From Lachnospiraceae bacterium (GTDB lineage Bacteria > Bacillota > Clostridia > Lachnospirales > Lachnospiraceae), in assembly GCA_019424135.1 (NCBI GenBank), contig JAHYZZ010000007.1, forward strand, positions 24,313 through 79,311: DNA of 54,999 bases, given 5' to 3'. This document shows, one piece after another, positions 14,824 to 23,479 of the stretch; position 1 is the stretch's first letter, and each line of letters begins with the position of its first letter. The notes beneath the pieces were generated by a model. That model was not told the origin of the DNA. It was given only the letters and a program-made list of their open reading frames with translations, and did no database searches. The position numbers and the translations under genes were made by a program.

Positions 14824-16587
14824 TTATCTGCTTTCATATCCGATACCATATTTTGACATTGCATCCAGATGATCCGTATGCAAAAGCATATGGGCTTTAT
14901 GGGATACCGGTTCACCAAAATATTCCTCATACAATTTAATAATATCTGGATTTTCATGGGAGAACCGAAGCTGAGCTTCTTTGTCCAGACTATAAAGCTT
15001 CTTCCCTCTTTCAAATGCCCATTCTTCTCCATCGTGAATCGGCTGTCCTCCGCCACCGACACAACCTCCAGGACAGGCCATAACTTCTACAAAATCATAG
15101 TGAACTTCTCCTCGCTCGATCATATCCAAAAGCCTTCTGGCATTTCCAAGGCCGCTTACCACGGCAATCCGTACTGTGATGTCATCAATAGAAAGTTCTG
15201 CCTCCATCACACCATGATTTTCCTGAAATCCTGGACTTCTAACCATTTTAAATGCATCTGCAGGCGGATTCTCCTTCTTGAGAATAAAATATGCGGTTCT
15301 AAGCGCTGCTTCCATTACGCCTCCTGTTGCCCCAAAGATAACGCCGGCACCTGTGCCCTCCTGCATCGGGCGGTCGCTCTCAATATCTTCTAATGTTTCA
15401 GGACTGATATGCGCAGAACGGATCATCTTCACAAGTTCTCTGGTGGTGATAACAGCATCGATGTCATGTCCTGCATATTCTTCATAGAACAACTCCATCT
15501 CCCGCTCACCCTTCTTTGCCACACAAGGCATAACGGACAATGTATAAATCTTTTCTGGATCTACCCCCAGCTTTTGTGCGAAATAAGTTTTCATGACTGC
15601 TCCAAACATCTGCTGTGGTGATTTGGCCGTAGACAACTGTTTTACCAGATGGGGATACTGTGATTTAATAAAACGAATCCACCCCGGGCAGCAGGATGTA
15701 AACATCGGACGTTCCTGAAATTCTCCTGCTGTAAATCTCTGAACAAATTCATTTGCCTCTTCCATAATGGTAAGATCAGCAGAAAATGTCGTGTCAAACA
15801 CATAGTCTGCACCCATCTTTTTCAATGCATCCAAAATCTTGCCTACTGGAGCATCCTCCGGTAAAAGTCCCAGCTGCTCTGCCCATGCAGTCCGTACTGC
15901 CGGAGCCACCTGAGCCACCACGATCTTATCTGGATCTTCGATTGCTTCCCATACTTTTTCTGTATCATCGCGCTCTCTAAGTGCGCCTACCGGGCAATGG
16001 GTAATACACTGCCCACACAGCGAACAGTCAGCTTCCTCAATGGTCTTATGGCCAGCAACATTTACGTTTGTCCTGGAACCGGTTCCTTCCACATCCCATA
16101 CTCCAAGCCCTTGCACCTTTTCACAGATCTGGATACAACGCATGCATTGAATACACTTGGAGTAGTCTCGAATCAGCGGGAAGTCCATATTCCACGGAAT
16201 CCTCTTAGGCTCCTCCCTAAATGGAATGTCAATAATATTCAAATCATTTGCAATTTCCTGCAGACTGCAGTTTCCGCTTCTTGCACAGATTACACACTGA
16301 TTATCATGCTGCGACAGAATCAGCTCTACGTTTGTCTTTCTGTCTCTGCGCACTTTCGGACTGTTGGTATGAATCACCATTCCTTCCTCAGCCACATTAT
16401 TACAAGAAGTGATCAGTCTTTCTTTTCCTTCTAATTCCACCACACACACTCGACAGGCCGCAATCTCATTGATCCCTTTCAGATAACACAAGTTTGGGAT
16501 TGGTATGCCATTTTGTCTGGCGGCCTCCATAATGGTAGTATTTTCCTTCACAGAAATCTGTTTTCCATCTATTGTGAGATTTACCAT
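14824..16587 (-). CDS. hydA: [FeFe] hydrogenase, modular M3-type
   Basis: 587 residues. [2Fe-2S] ferredoxin-like domain with Cys34, 45, 48, 62. His-Cys3 cluster site (QHDNQCVICARSGNC, His94, Cys98/101/107). Two [4Fe-4S] sites: CIQCMRCIQIC at 145-155 and CSLCGQCITHC at 188-198. H-cluster motifs: TSCCPGW (Cys299/300), MPCVAKKGE (Cys355) and MACPGGCVGGGGQP (Cys505/509). A small-subunit tail follows, ending KAHMLLHTDHLDAMSKYGIG. The numbering is close to that of the clostridial enzyme CpI. It makes or oxidises H2 in the cytoplasm. Its start overlaps the stop of the GltD-like gene by 7 bases, so electrons probably pass between the two proteins; this pairing is the gene arrangement described for group A2 hydrogenases. 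Confidence 0.93.
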   Translation of the reverse strand: MVNLTIDGKQISVKENTTIMEAARQNGIPIPNLCYLKGINEIAACRVCVVELEGKERLITSCNNVAEEGMVIHTNSPKVRRDRKTNVELILSQHDNQCVICARSGNCSLQEIANDLNIIDIPFREEPKRIPWNMDFPLIRDYSKCIQCMRCIQICEKVQGLGVWDVEGTGSRTNVNVAGHKTIEEADCSLCGQCITHCPVGALRERDDTEKVWEAIEDPDKIVVAQVAPAVRTAWAEQLGLLPEDAPVGKILDALKKMGADYVFDTTFSADLTIMEEANEFVQRFTAGEFQERPMFTSCCPGWIRFIKSQYPHLVKQLSTAKSPQQMFGAVMKTYFAQKLGVDPEKIYTLSVMPCVAKKGEREMELFYEEYAGHDIDAVITTRELVKMIRSAHISPETLEDIESDRPMQEGTGAGVIFGATGGVMEAALRTAYFILKKENPPADAFKMVRSPGFQENHGVMEAELSIDDITVRIAVVSGLGNARRLLDMIERGEVHYDFVEVMACPGGCVGGGGQPIHDGEEWAFERGKKLYSLDKEAQLRFSHENPDIIKLYEEYFGEPVSHKAHMLLHTDHLDAMSKYGIGYESR

Positions 16588-18413
16588 ATCGTCTCTCTGC
16601 CTCCTTTTAAAATACCGAATCCAAAATGATCACAGCGAAGACACCGGGACGCTTCCTGTTTTGCCTCTTTTTCTGTCATGCAGTATTCCACACCGTCAAA
16701 ATCACAGACTCTTTCACAGGCCTCTCGCTCTGTCATATTCACTCTTCCACATGGTGTCCGGTCACTTAAATTCGGCTCCGGAATCTCCACATCACAGGAA
16801 ATCTGATGGTGATATCCCAGGTACTCATCAATATTAGCCGCCACAACCTTTGCCGCCGCAATCGCCTTGATTACAGATGCCGGACCGCTTGCACAATCTC
16901 CTCCTGCAAAAACTCCAGGCATGTTTTCAAAGGCCCCCGTACTCTTAGCCACGATTTTTCCACGTTCTACCGGAATTCCAGCCTCCTCAAAATGCTTGGT
17001 CTCGATATTCTGTCCAATTGCAACAATCAGCACATCACATGGTATGTAAATATCCTTTTCGCCCGTTGGACGAATGCTTGCCCGTCCATCTTTGATAGCG
17101 CTAACCATCTGAGGTGTCACATAGATGCCGCGAATATGATGATTCTCATCCACATCAAGAGACGCCGGTGCTTTCAGAGTCTGCAGTTCGATTCCCTCTG
17201 CCACCGCTCCTTCGATCTCATCTGGAAGAGCTGTCATATCTGCCACCCTTCTTCTGTATACAATGCTGACCTTTTCTGCCCCCAGCCTTTTAGCCGTACG
17301 CACGGCATCCATAGATACATTTCCTCCGCCGATAACTGCGACCTTCTTTCCGGTCAGATCCATGATCTCCTGCTTTCCTACATTCCGAAGGAACTGGACT
17401 GCGGAAAGGATTCCATCCGCATCTTCCCCTTGAAGCCCCAGTTTTTTATCCGTGCTGGCTCCGATCGTAATCAGCACTGCATCATACTGCCTTCTTAATT
17501 CCTGAATAGAGATATCTTGTCCAATCTTCAATCCATACTTCACCTCTACGCCTGTCTTTAAGATTGCATTGATATCATCATCCAGTCTGTCTTTCGGCAG
17601 ACGATAATTCGGGATCCCGTAACGAAGCATTCCGCCCAGCTTCGGAAGCATCTCATATACGGTAGCCTGATGTCCCATAAGCTGCAGATAATATGCAGCG
17701 CTTAAGCCTCCCGGTCCTCCTCCAAGAACCGCAATCTTCTTTCCGGTAGAAGGTGCACAGGCCGGGGGATCTACCTCTCCTGCATAGTCTGCTGCCATTC
17801 GCTTAAGACCGCGGATATTGATGGAATCATCTACCATGTTCCGACGACATCTTGCTTCGCAGGGATGCTCGCAAATAAATCCACAGGTCGTCGGGAACGG
17901 ATTGTCTTTCCGGATCAGCCTGATTGCATCCGCATATCTGCCCGCGCCGACCAATGCCACATAACCTGGAATATCCACATGGGCAGGGCACAAAGATACA
18001 CACGGTACTGGCTGACTATATGCACAGGTACACCGTCCATTCTGAATATGTTCTACATAATCATCACGGTACCCGATCAATCCTTTATATACCATCCTGG
18101 CTGCTTCATAACCAATGGCACAGTCTGCTGATTCCATGATAGATTTTGCCGTCTGTTCCATCACATCCAGCGTCTCCATTGTTGCCTTTCCATCCAGCAC
18201 CGCCTTGATAAAATGATTCAGCTGCCCTAAACCAATACGGCAGGGAACACATTTCCCACAAGTCTGTGCATGGCACAGCTCAAGGAAGGCACGTGCCATA
18301 TCTACCGGACATAAACCCGGAGGGCTGGATTCGATTCTTCGTTCCAGATCCTTATACAGGCCTTCCATCACGACTTCCGCTCTTTTCGGCAAATCGATTT
18401 CCAATCTGCTCAT
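16581..18413 (-). CDS. NuoF-type FeS domain fused to a GltD-like NAD(P) oxidoreductase
   Basis: 610 residues. Residues about 35-110 carry the NuoF C-terminal iron-sulfur site (CGKCVPCRIG with Cys52/55/58 and Cys98 in ADCAIG). From about 130 on, it is like the glutamate synthase small subunit: a cysteine-rich section (CVSLCPAHVDIPG, CGFICEHPCEARCRR), FAD-binding AVLGGGPGGLSAAYYLQLMG at about 230, and a second nucleotide-binding VAVIGGGNVSMDAVRTAKRL. The terminal FeS-like section is CDFDGVEYCMT...CLRCDH. It probably transfers electrons between NAD(P)H and the hydrogenase encoded next to it (inference). It is not a glutamate synthase on its own because no GltB large subunit is nearby. RBS AAAGGAGTGAAAACGT. 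Confidence 0.88.
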   Translation of the reverse strand: MSRLEIDLPKRAEVVMEGLYKDLERRIESSPPGLCPVDMARAFLELCHAQTCGKCVPCRIGLGQLNHFIKAVLDGKATMETLDVMEQTAKSIMESADCAIGYEAARMVYKGLIGYRDDYVEHIQNGRCTCAYSQPVPCVSLCPAHVDIPGYVALVGAGRYADAIRLIRKDNPFPTTCGFICEHPCEARCRRNMVDDSINIRGLKRMAADYAGEVDPPACAPSTGKKIAVLGGGPGGLSAAYYLQLMGHQATVYEMLPKLGGMLRYGIPNYRLPKDRLDDDINAILKTGVEVKYGLKIGQDISIQELRRQYDAVLITIGASTDKKLGLQGEDADGILSAVQFLRNVGKQEIMDLTGKKVAVIGGGNVSMDAVRTAKRLGAEKVSIVYRRRVADMTALPDEIEGAVAEGIELQTLKAPASLDVDENHHIRGIYVTPQMVSAIKDGRASIRPTGEKDIYIPCDVLIVAIGQNIETKHFEEAGIPVERGKIVAKSTGAFENMPGVFAGGDCASGPASVIKAIAAAKVVAANIDEYLGYHHQISCDVEIPEPNLSDRTPCGRVNMTEREACERVCDFDGVEYCMTEKEAKQEASRCLRCDHFGFGILKGGRETIW

Positions 18414-18475
18414 ACGTTTTCACTCCTTTTCGCTCTCGTTATGACAAATCATTGACAAACGTCCTAAACCTACAC

Positions 18476-18502
18476 AGGACGCAGGCCTTAAAAAGCCTAC
18501 GC
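18476..18502. repeat. degenerate copy of the hairpin repeat
   Basis: AGGACGCAGGCCTT and the opposing GCCTACGCCCC resemble the intact core (AGGACGTAGACCTTT / AAAGGTCTACGTCCT) with several mismatches, and CCTACAC lies just before it. It lies downstream of leftward deoB, the same relative position as the intact copies. There are no matching outer arms. Confidence 0.4.
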
Positions 18503-18550
18503 CCCGTCTGAATACTACCTTTTCCGTTCGTTTTCAATGCTTTTCGGCAA

Positions 18551-19750
18551 TTATAACAGATATCTATATGTTTCGTCAATATTTTCTATCATATCTGTCC
18601 AAAAGCTCTTCCCATCGCCCAAAAATTTTACAGAAAAAATATCCGAAATCGTTGCCCCAATATCAGAAAAGCTATGCCGAATTCCTAAATTTATTCCCTT
18701 TTTCAGCGATTTTCCAAAGCACAGACAGGGCACATATTCCCTGGTATGGTCTGTTCCGGGGAATCCTGGATCACAACCATGATCTGCTGTAACGATCAGA
18801 ATATCTTCACGTTTCATCATTCCCATCAGGCAAGCCAATTGACCGTCTACTTCATTTAGTGCATTTACATATCCATCTACATCATTGCGGTGCCCAAACA
18901 GCATATCAAAATCTACTAGATTCACAAAACACAGCCCATCAAAATCCGTTTCTGCCAATTCCAAAGTCCGTTCCATATTTTTCTGATTTCCTTCATTTGG
19001 ATAAGTTTCCGTAATTCCTCTTCCAGCAAAAATATCGTGGATCTTACCAACTCCAATCACTGTTTTCCCTGCCTCCTTCAATGCATCCAGCACTGTATTC
19101 TTTGGAGGTTCCAAGGAAAAATCATGTCTACGGACTGTCCGCATAAAATCCGGATATTTTCCTGTAAAAGGCCTGGCAATCACTCGTCCCACTCCGTGTT
19201 TTCCTGTCATTAGCTTTCTGGCAATCCGACAGTCTTCGTATAGCTCCTCCACCGGCACCACATCCTCATGAGCTGCAATCTGAAAGACACTGTCCGCTGA
19301 CGTATAGACAATCAGCTTTCCTGTCGTCAAATGCTCTTTTCCATAATCGCGGATTACTTCTGTACCAGAATATGGCCGGTTACAAAGAACACCTCTTCCT
19401 GTCTCTTCTTCAAATTTATGGATGATCTCTTCTGGAAATCCATTGGGATAGGTCGGCAGTGGGCGTTCTGAAATCACACCTGCAATTTCCCAATGTCCTA
19501 CTGTCGTGTCCTTACCTGCAGATTTCTCCTGTAATTTAGCATAGCATCCTATGATTTCTCCTTCTGTCATCCGAAAGGAAGTTCCTTCCAGATGATAAAG
19601 ACCCAGGCTGGCAAGCGTTGGAACCTTAAGTTTTCCACTTCTTACACAGGTTCCCAGCGTATCAGACCCTTGATCTCCGAACTTGACCGCATCAGGAGCT
19701 GCTCCCACTCCCACACTGTCCAGTACAATCAGAAACACCCTCTTTGCCAT
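18551..19750 (-). CDS. deoB: phosphopentomutase
   Basis: 399 residues of the alkaline-phosphatase superfamily. The metal-binding N-terminus is FLIVLDSVGVGAAPDA with DQGSDTLG. AGKDTTVGHWEIAG holds the phosphothreonine and its neighbours. The C-terminal metal site includes VDFDMLFGHRND and VTADHGCDPGFPGTDHTREY. It interconverts ribose-1-phosphate and ribose-5-phosphate (also deoxyribose), linking nucleoside breakdown to the pentose phosphate pathway. It is a normal-length, cytoplasmic enzyme. It lies 36 bases after the acetyltransferase in a leftward run. RBS GGGAGATG. No nucleoside phosphorylase is adjacent. Confidence 0.95.
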   Translation of the reverse strand: MAKRVFLIVLDSVGVGAAPDAVKFGDQGSDTLGTCVRSGKLKVPTLASLGLYHLEGTSFRMTEGEIIGCYAKLQEKSAGKDTTVGHWEIAGVISERPLPTYPNGFPEEIIHKFEEETGRGVLCNRPYSGTEVIRDYGKEHLTTGKLIVYTSADSVFQIAAHEDVVPVEELYEDCRIARKLMTGKHGVGRVIARPFTGKYPDFMRTVRRHDFSLEPPKNTVLDALKEAGKTVIGVGKIHDIFAGRGITETYPNEGNQKNMERTLELAETDFDGLCFVNLVDFDMLFGHRNDVDGYVNALNEVDGQLACLMGMMKREDILIVTADHGCDPGFPGTDHTREYVPCLCFGKSLKKGINLGIRHSFSDIGATISDIFSVKFLGDGKSFWTDMIENIDETYRYLL

Positions 19751-19786
19751 ACACGAAACATCTCCCTTTTTACCTAAACTCTTGTT

Positions 19787-20410
19787 TTACAAATCAATCT
19801 TCTGTTCTTTATAATAACAGACCCGATCCCGTTCTCCGATAGGGCGTAGCACCCGGCAGGGATTTCCAACTGCTACCACATCCGCCGGAATATCTTTGGT
19901 CACCACACTTCCAGCGCCAATTACAGCATGATCTCCCACACTTACTCCAGGAAGGATGATGGCTCCGGCGCCGATCCATACATTTCTCCCAATATGGACC
20001 GGAAGATTAAACTGGTACACTTCCTCCCGCAATTCCGGAAGAATCGGGTGTCCTGCCGTCACAATATTCACATTGGGACCGATCATTGTATAGTCTCCGA
20101 TATATATTTCTCCATCATCCACCAGCGTCAGATTGAAATTCGCATATACCATTTTCCCAAGATGTACATGGCGTCCTGCCCAGTTTGCATGAAGAGGCGG
20201 TTCCAAATAGACTCCTTCTCCAACTTCTGCAAACATCTCCTTTAAAAGCTTCTCCCTTTCCTCTTTCTGAGACGGGCGAGTCTGATTATAATCATACAGA
20301 CGCTCCAGACAACTTTTCTGCACTGCGAGCAGCCTTTCATCCGTCGTTAGATAGAGCTTTCCTTCCATCATCCGACTCACATTTTCTTCAAAACTAAACG
20401 TTTTCCTCAT
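19787..20410 (-). CDS. sugar O-acetyltransferase (maltose/galactoside type)
   Basis: 207 residues. An N-terminal helical cap (MMEGKLYLTTDERLLAVQKS) is followed by a left-handed beta-helix of hexapeptide repeats (IGPNVNIVTAGHPI, VWIGAGAIILPGVSVGDHAV, IGAGSVVTKDIPADVVAVGN). His116 region 'TAGHP' is the usual catalytic histidine of the LacA/Maa group. It transfers acetyl from acetyl-CoA to a sugar hydroxyl. The natural sugar is unknown. The start overlaps the SseB-like gene's end by 17 bases and has the site AAGGAGGCAGCAC. Confidence 0.88.
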   Translation of the reverse strand: MRKTFSFEENVSRMMEGKLYLTTDERLLAVQKSCLERLYDYNQTRPSQKEEREKLLKEMFAEVGEGVYLEPPLHANWAGRHVHLGKMVYANFNLTLVDDGEIYIGDYTMIGPNVNIVTAGHPILPELREEVYQFNLPVHIGRNVWIGAGAIILPGVSVGDHAVIGAGSVVTKDIPADVVAVGNPCRVLRPIGERDRVCYYKEQKIDL

Positions 20411-21167
20411 GTGCTGCCTCCTTAGACTTTGCTGGATTTTTTTGTATATTCAATATTACATTAACTCCCATTGGATTCACCGCCACACCGGAAACTCCTT
20501 CCAGAATAATATCCGGAATCTTTGCTGCATCCACGATCGATGCCCGGAATTTCTTTTCTTTATCAAATTTTCGAAGCTCTGCGATATCTGTAAACACCGG
20601 TTGATACACACGCCCGTCTTTCTGTCTCAGTACCGGAATGCCTTCCTTTTCATGGACAGCAACAATAAACTGTCCCTTCCGAAAATGCGCCAACATTTCT
20701 TCATTTAATTCTTGCAACTTTTCTGTCATCTTTCCACCACTCTTTTTGCGAAATTCCTGTACAAAATAAAGCGCCGTCAGATGCATCTGTGGATTCTCAA
20801 TTCTCATCTGTCCATCCGGAAGATTCTTCTCATCAATCCTCTTTACCAGATCAGTCAGCTGGATTCTAATTTCTGTTTCAGTTCCTTTGTCCACTAAAAG
20901 AGCATTGACCCCCATCGGGAACAAACCAGTATAAAATGACAGAAACATCTTGTTTTTCATTTCCACCAGTTGTACCCTCTCTCCCTCTGCTGCCATTCTT
21001 TTTATTTCTTGTTCCGCTGCAGCCTTATCAAAATATAAGAGTACCTGATCATCAAAAGTCTCCGTGTCACAGGATACATATGGCATACGGGAGCATCCGG
21101 AAAATACCAGATAAACACTCTCGGAAGTTCTCAATTTCGTTAGCATCTCTTTTTTGTCAGTCTTCAT
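20394..21167 (-). CDS. SseB-family protein
   Basis: 257 residues. Two related halves are visible: residues about 5-115 (SESVYLVFSGCSRMPYVSCD) and about 140-245, which reads ...VAVHEKEGIPVLRQKDGRVY with QPVFTDIAELRKF. The second half is the SseB N-terminal-type domain found in enhanced-serine-sensitivity proteins. Function of the family in Firmicutes is unsettled, with links to stress and secretion proposed elsewhere. The ATG at 21167 is preferred (GAAAGGACACAACAAA). A longer in-frame reading starts 10 codons earlier. It is the first gene of a three-gene leftward run with the acetyltransferase and deoB. Confidence 0.75.
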   Translation of the reverse strand: MKTDKKEMLTKLRTSESVYLVFSGCSRMPYVSCDTETFDDQVLLYFDKAAAEQEIKRMAAEGERVQLVEMKNKMFLSFYTGLFPMGVNALLVDKGTETEIRIQLTDLVKRIDEKNLPDGQMRIENPQMHLTALYFVQEFRKKSGGKMTEKLQELNEEMLAHFRKGQFIVAVHEKEGIPVLRQKDGRVYQPVFTDIAELRKFDKEKKFRASIVDAAKIPDIILEGVSGVAVNPMGVNVILNIQKNPAKSKEAAHEENV

Positions 21168-21287
21168 TTTGTTGTGTCCTTTCCGCGCCTCCAGCACTTT
21201 ATTTTTCCTTCATCTTACCACGCCTTTGATGGATGTTCAATCCTCTAACAAAAGTACAATTACCTGCCAGGTACACCCCTTTTTACA

Positions 21288-21354
21288 ATTAGGTACAGGG
21301 CAAAATGCAATTTAGGACGTAGACCTTTTGCAAAGGTCTACGTCCTAAATTGCA
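21288..21354. repeat. hairpin repeat, copy A
   Basis: ATTAGGTACA (21288-21297) is followed after eight bases by a perfect 23-bp inverted repeat: left arm 21306-21328, loop TGC, right arm 21332-21354. The inner 15 bp are AGGACGTAGACCTTT, shared with copies B and C. The outer 8 bp (TGCAATTT / AAATTGCA) are specific to this copy. The right arm contains the last codons and stop (TAG) of the leftward QueG-like gene. A further GGTACACCCC lies at 21270-21279. Confidence 0.85.
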
Positions 21355-22024
21355 AATATTTTTGTGTATAGGTACAGACTGCAAAACATTTACCACAAAG
21401 ATCTGTTTTAATTCCCGTCCTTTCATACATGATTTCCAGCTGTTTTTGATAGCACTTCTCTACATCCACAATCGCTTCCCTTTCCAGGCCGGCTTTCCAC
21501 AATGTTCCCTTTAGTGCTCCTGCCGGGCAAAGGCTTACACATGCACTGCAACTTCCACATCTGGAGTTTTCAATGGGCGTCGCATATTCCAGGGGTGCCT
21601 TGGTCAAAATAGAAGAAATCCTCACAGCAGAGCCATACTTAGATGTCACCAACAGACAGTTTTTGCCGATCCAGCCAAGTCCTGCTCTTACAGCCACCGT
21701 TTTATGCGGAATAGGTGAACGGTTATCCTCACTGACTGTCACCCGGTCTGTAGTCTGAGCGTATGCCTCATATCCTTGTTCTTTTAAAAACTGTTCGCCG
21801 GCAAGCACAATCCGATTCAATTTCTGATTCATCTCACTGTAAAGATGATAATATTCTTTTGTCGGCCCCTCCATCAAATCCCTTATCACTTTCGGCGGCA
21901 ACACAACGGCAACCGCCACTCCTGACTGAAAATCGCAGTTTTCAACGCCCAACAGACTGCCTGATCCGACAAGATCCGCTCCCTTCGCACATAATATCTT
22001 TTTTAATTCTTCAGTCAGACTCAT
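21338..22024 (-). CDS. QueG-like double [4Fe-4S] protein (epoxyqueuosine reductase homologue)
   Basis: 228 residues, shorter than QueG (about 380). A helical N-terminal section contains AQTTDRVTVSEDNRSPIPHKTV and the nucleoside-site-like VRAGLGWIGKNCLLVTSKYG. Two ferredoxin-like clusters follow: CGSCSACVSLCPAGAL and a second half set CGKCFAVCTYTQKY. Relatives are annotated as epoxyqueuosine reductases, but this short form probably has another reduction substrate (inference). Its stop codon lies within hairpin repeat copy A, so its final residues (LQFRT) are encoded by the repeat. RBS AAGGAGGAAAGGAT, 15 bases after the GNAT gene. Confidence 0.75.
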   Translation of the reverse strand: MSLTEELKKILCAKGADLVGSGSLLGVENCDFQSGVAVAVVLPPKVIRDLMEGPTKEYYHLYSEMNQKLNRIVLAGEQFLKEQGYEAYAQTTDRVTVSEDNRSPIPHKTVAVRAGLGWIGKNCLLVTSKYGSAVRISSILTKAPLEYATPIENSRCGSCSACVSLCPAGALKGTLWKAGLEREAIVDVEKCYQKQLEIMYERTGIKTDLCGKCFAVCTYTQKYLQFRT

Positions 22025-22039
22025 ATCCTTTCCTCCTTA

Positions 22040-22669
22040 TCAGCTTTCCAGCAAATTCCCGACCAGTTTATCGCGTATTTCCGGATATGTCTGGACAGGC
22101 TCCTGATTGCGTAAATGTTCTCCAATCATTTTCTCCATCCATACCATATTGTACCAACGGCCAAACTTATAACCGCTGTCATGAAATTCCCCTACCCACT
22201 GAAATCCCATATGTTCATGAAAATGCACACTGCTTTTTGTCAGATACTCGTCCTCTTCTTTCGGCCAGGCAATGCAGACGTTCAGATTTAAGATATGCAT
22301 TTTTTTTAAAACTTCTTCCATTGTCTCGTAAAGCTTTCTCCCAATCCCCTGTCTTCTGACATTCCTGTCAAGATAAATGGACAGCTCCACCGACCAATCA
22401 TAAGCCTTCCGTCCGATAAAAGCTGATGCATAGACATATCCCAAGATCCTGCCATTTTTTTCTGCCACAAGATAGGGATATCTTTCCAGTGTTTTTTCCA
22501 TCCTTCTCTGAAATTCTTCCACTGCGGGTACTTCATACTCAAAAGAGACCGCTGTGTCCGTCACATAGGGCGCATAGATTTCCACCAGACGTTTCGCATC
22601 AAGGAGCCTGGCTGTACGTAGTTTGATTGATGTATTCATTTCCGTATTCTCATAAAGCTCTGCCTCCAT
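22040..22669 (-). CDS. GNAT N-acetyltransferase, phosphinothricin-acetyltransferase-like
   Basis: 209 residues with the GNAT order: RTARLLDAKRLVEIYAPYVT, then VSFEYEVPAVEEFQRR (as in Pat/Bar proteins), GRILGYVYASAFIGRKAYDW, and the acetyl-CoA loop DRNVRRQGIGRKLYETMEEV (R-x-x-G-I-G). The final strand HEHMGFQWVGEFHDSGYKFG is also typical. It acetylates an amine; relatives act on phosphinothricin or amino-acid analogues such as methionine sulfoximine. The true substrate is unknown. An ATG with AAAGGATAGCTT is used; a second ATG lies ten codons inside. Confidence 0.82.
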   Translation of the reverse strand: MEAELYENTEMNTSIKLRTARLLDAKRLVEIYAPYVTDTAVSFEYEVPAVEEFQRRMEKTLERYPYLVAEKNGRILGYVYASAFIGRKAYDWSVELSIYLDRNVRRQGIGRKLYETMEEVLKKMHILNLNVCIAWPKEEDEYLTKSSVHFHEHMGFQWVGEFHDSGYKFGRWYNMVWMEKMIGEHLRNQEPVQTYPEIRDKLVGNLLES

Positions 22670-22782
22670 AAGCTATCCTTTCCATATCTATTTCAATGCT
22701 AGCTTTAATATCATCAGACTTATGGATATTTTGATCCTTCCTGGATACTTGGTTTATCCATGCTTCTTTTTGACTAATTATA

Positions 22783-23451
22783 TCAATAATAAAAGTCCGT
22801 CCATTTTCCGTGGTAAGTCCGGCATGGCAGAAACGGATGTGGCTCACTTCCCAGTTTGCCTTCCTTTAAGGAAATTGCATCCCAAAGGTTCTCTTCGATA
22901 TATTTCGGTCCGATTGGATAATCATGATGGCATGGAAGGATTGTATCAATCCCTTTCGCAAGAGCACACAGCTTTTTCTGGCTTTCAATATACAAATCCA
23001 GATTCCTGTGATCCCCAAACATATAGATCGGACCGTCTTTTTGCACAGAATCCCCTGGCAAAAGAAGCCGTCTCTTCCTGTCAATAAAAGCGACACTCCC
23101 ATAGGTATGCCCCGGAATCTCCACTGTTTCCAACCGATATTCTCCACATGGGAAAACATCCCCTTCTTTCAAAGGCTCCAGCTGTATCCCTTCTCTGACC
23201 AGATGCCAGTCCTTTGTATGAAGTCGGCATTTCCCAAATTTATCCAGCCCACCTGCATGATCTCTATCTGCATGGGTCAAAATTACATTTACCGGCAAAT
23301 CTGTAATCTCCTTTACTGCCTCGTACACTCCGCTGTCTTCATACCCGGTATCGACCAGAAGTGCTTCTTCTTTTCCAAGGATCAGGAACTGTCTTACACG
23401 TCCGTCATCCAGAATATAAAATTTTTCATCAAATTCTACTGCTTTTGTCAT
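22783..23451 (-). CDS. metallo-beta-lactamase-fold hydrolase
   Basis: 222 residues. Metal site ILTHADRDHAGG (H-x-D-x-D-H), GHTYGSVAFIDRKRRLLLPG-D with the bridging Asp, and a C-terminal CHHDYPIG. The first histidine pair is HAD rather than the usual HxH, so the first metal site is altered compared with glyoxalase II. A soluble cytoplasmic hydrolase of unknown substrate. It is 28 bases downstream of the DUF1349 gene and shares its strand with the GNAT and QueG-like genes. The 113 bases between it and the GNAT gene hold no ORF I can support. Confidence 0.8.
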   Translation of the reverse strand: MTKAVEFDEKFYILDDGRVRQFLILGKEEALLVDTGYEDSGVYEAVKEITDLPVNVILTHADRDHAGGLDKFGKCRLHTKDWHLVREGIQLEPLKEGDVFPCGEYRLETVEIPGHTYGSVAFIDRKRRLLLPGDSVQKDGPIYMFGDHRNLDLYIESQKKLCALAKGIDTILPCHHDYPIGPKYIEENLWDAISLKEGKLGSEPHPFLPCRTYHGKWTDFYY

Positions 23452-23479
23452 TGTTCACCCTTCCTTTTTGCTTCCTTTT

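Noticed and set aside
22650..22847. Leftward 65-codon frame between the MBL and GNAT genes
   Set aside because: It overlaps the ends of both neighbouring genes and has no ribosome site or domain.
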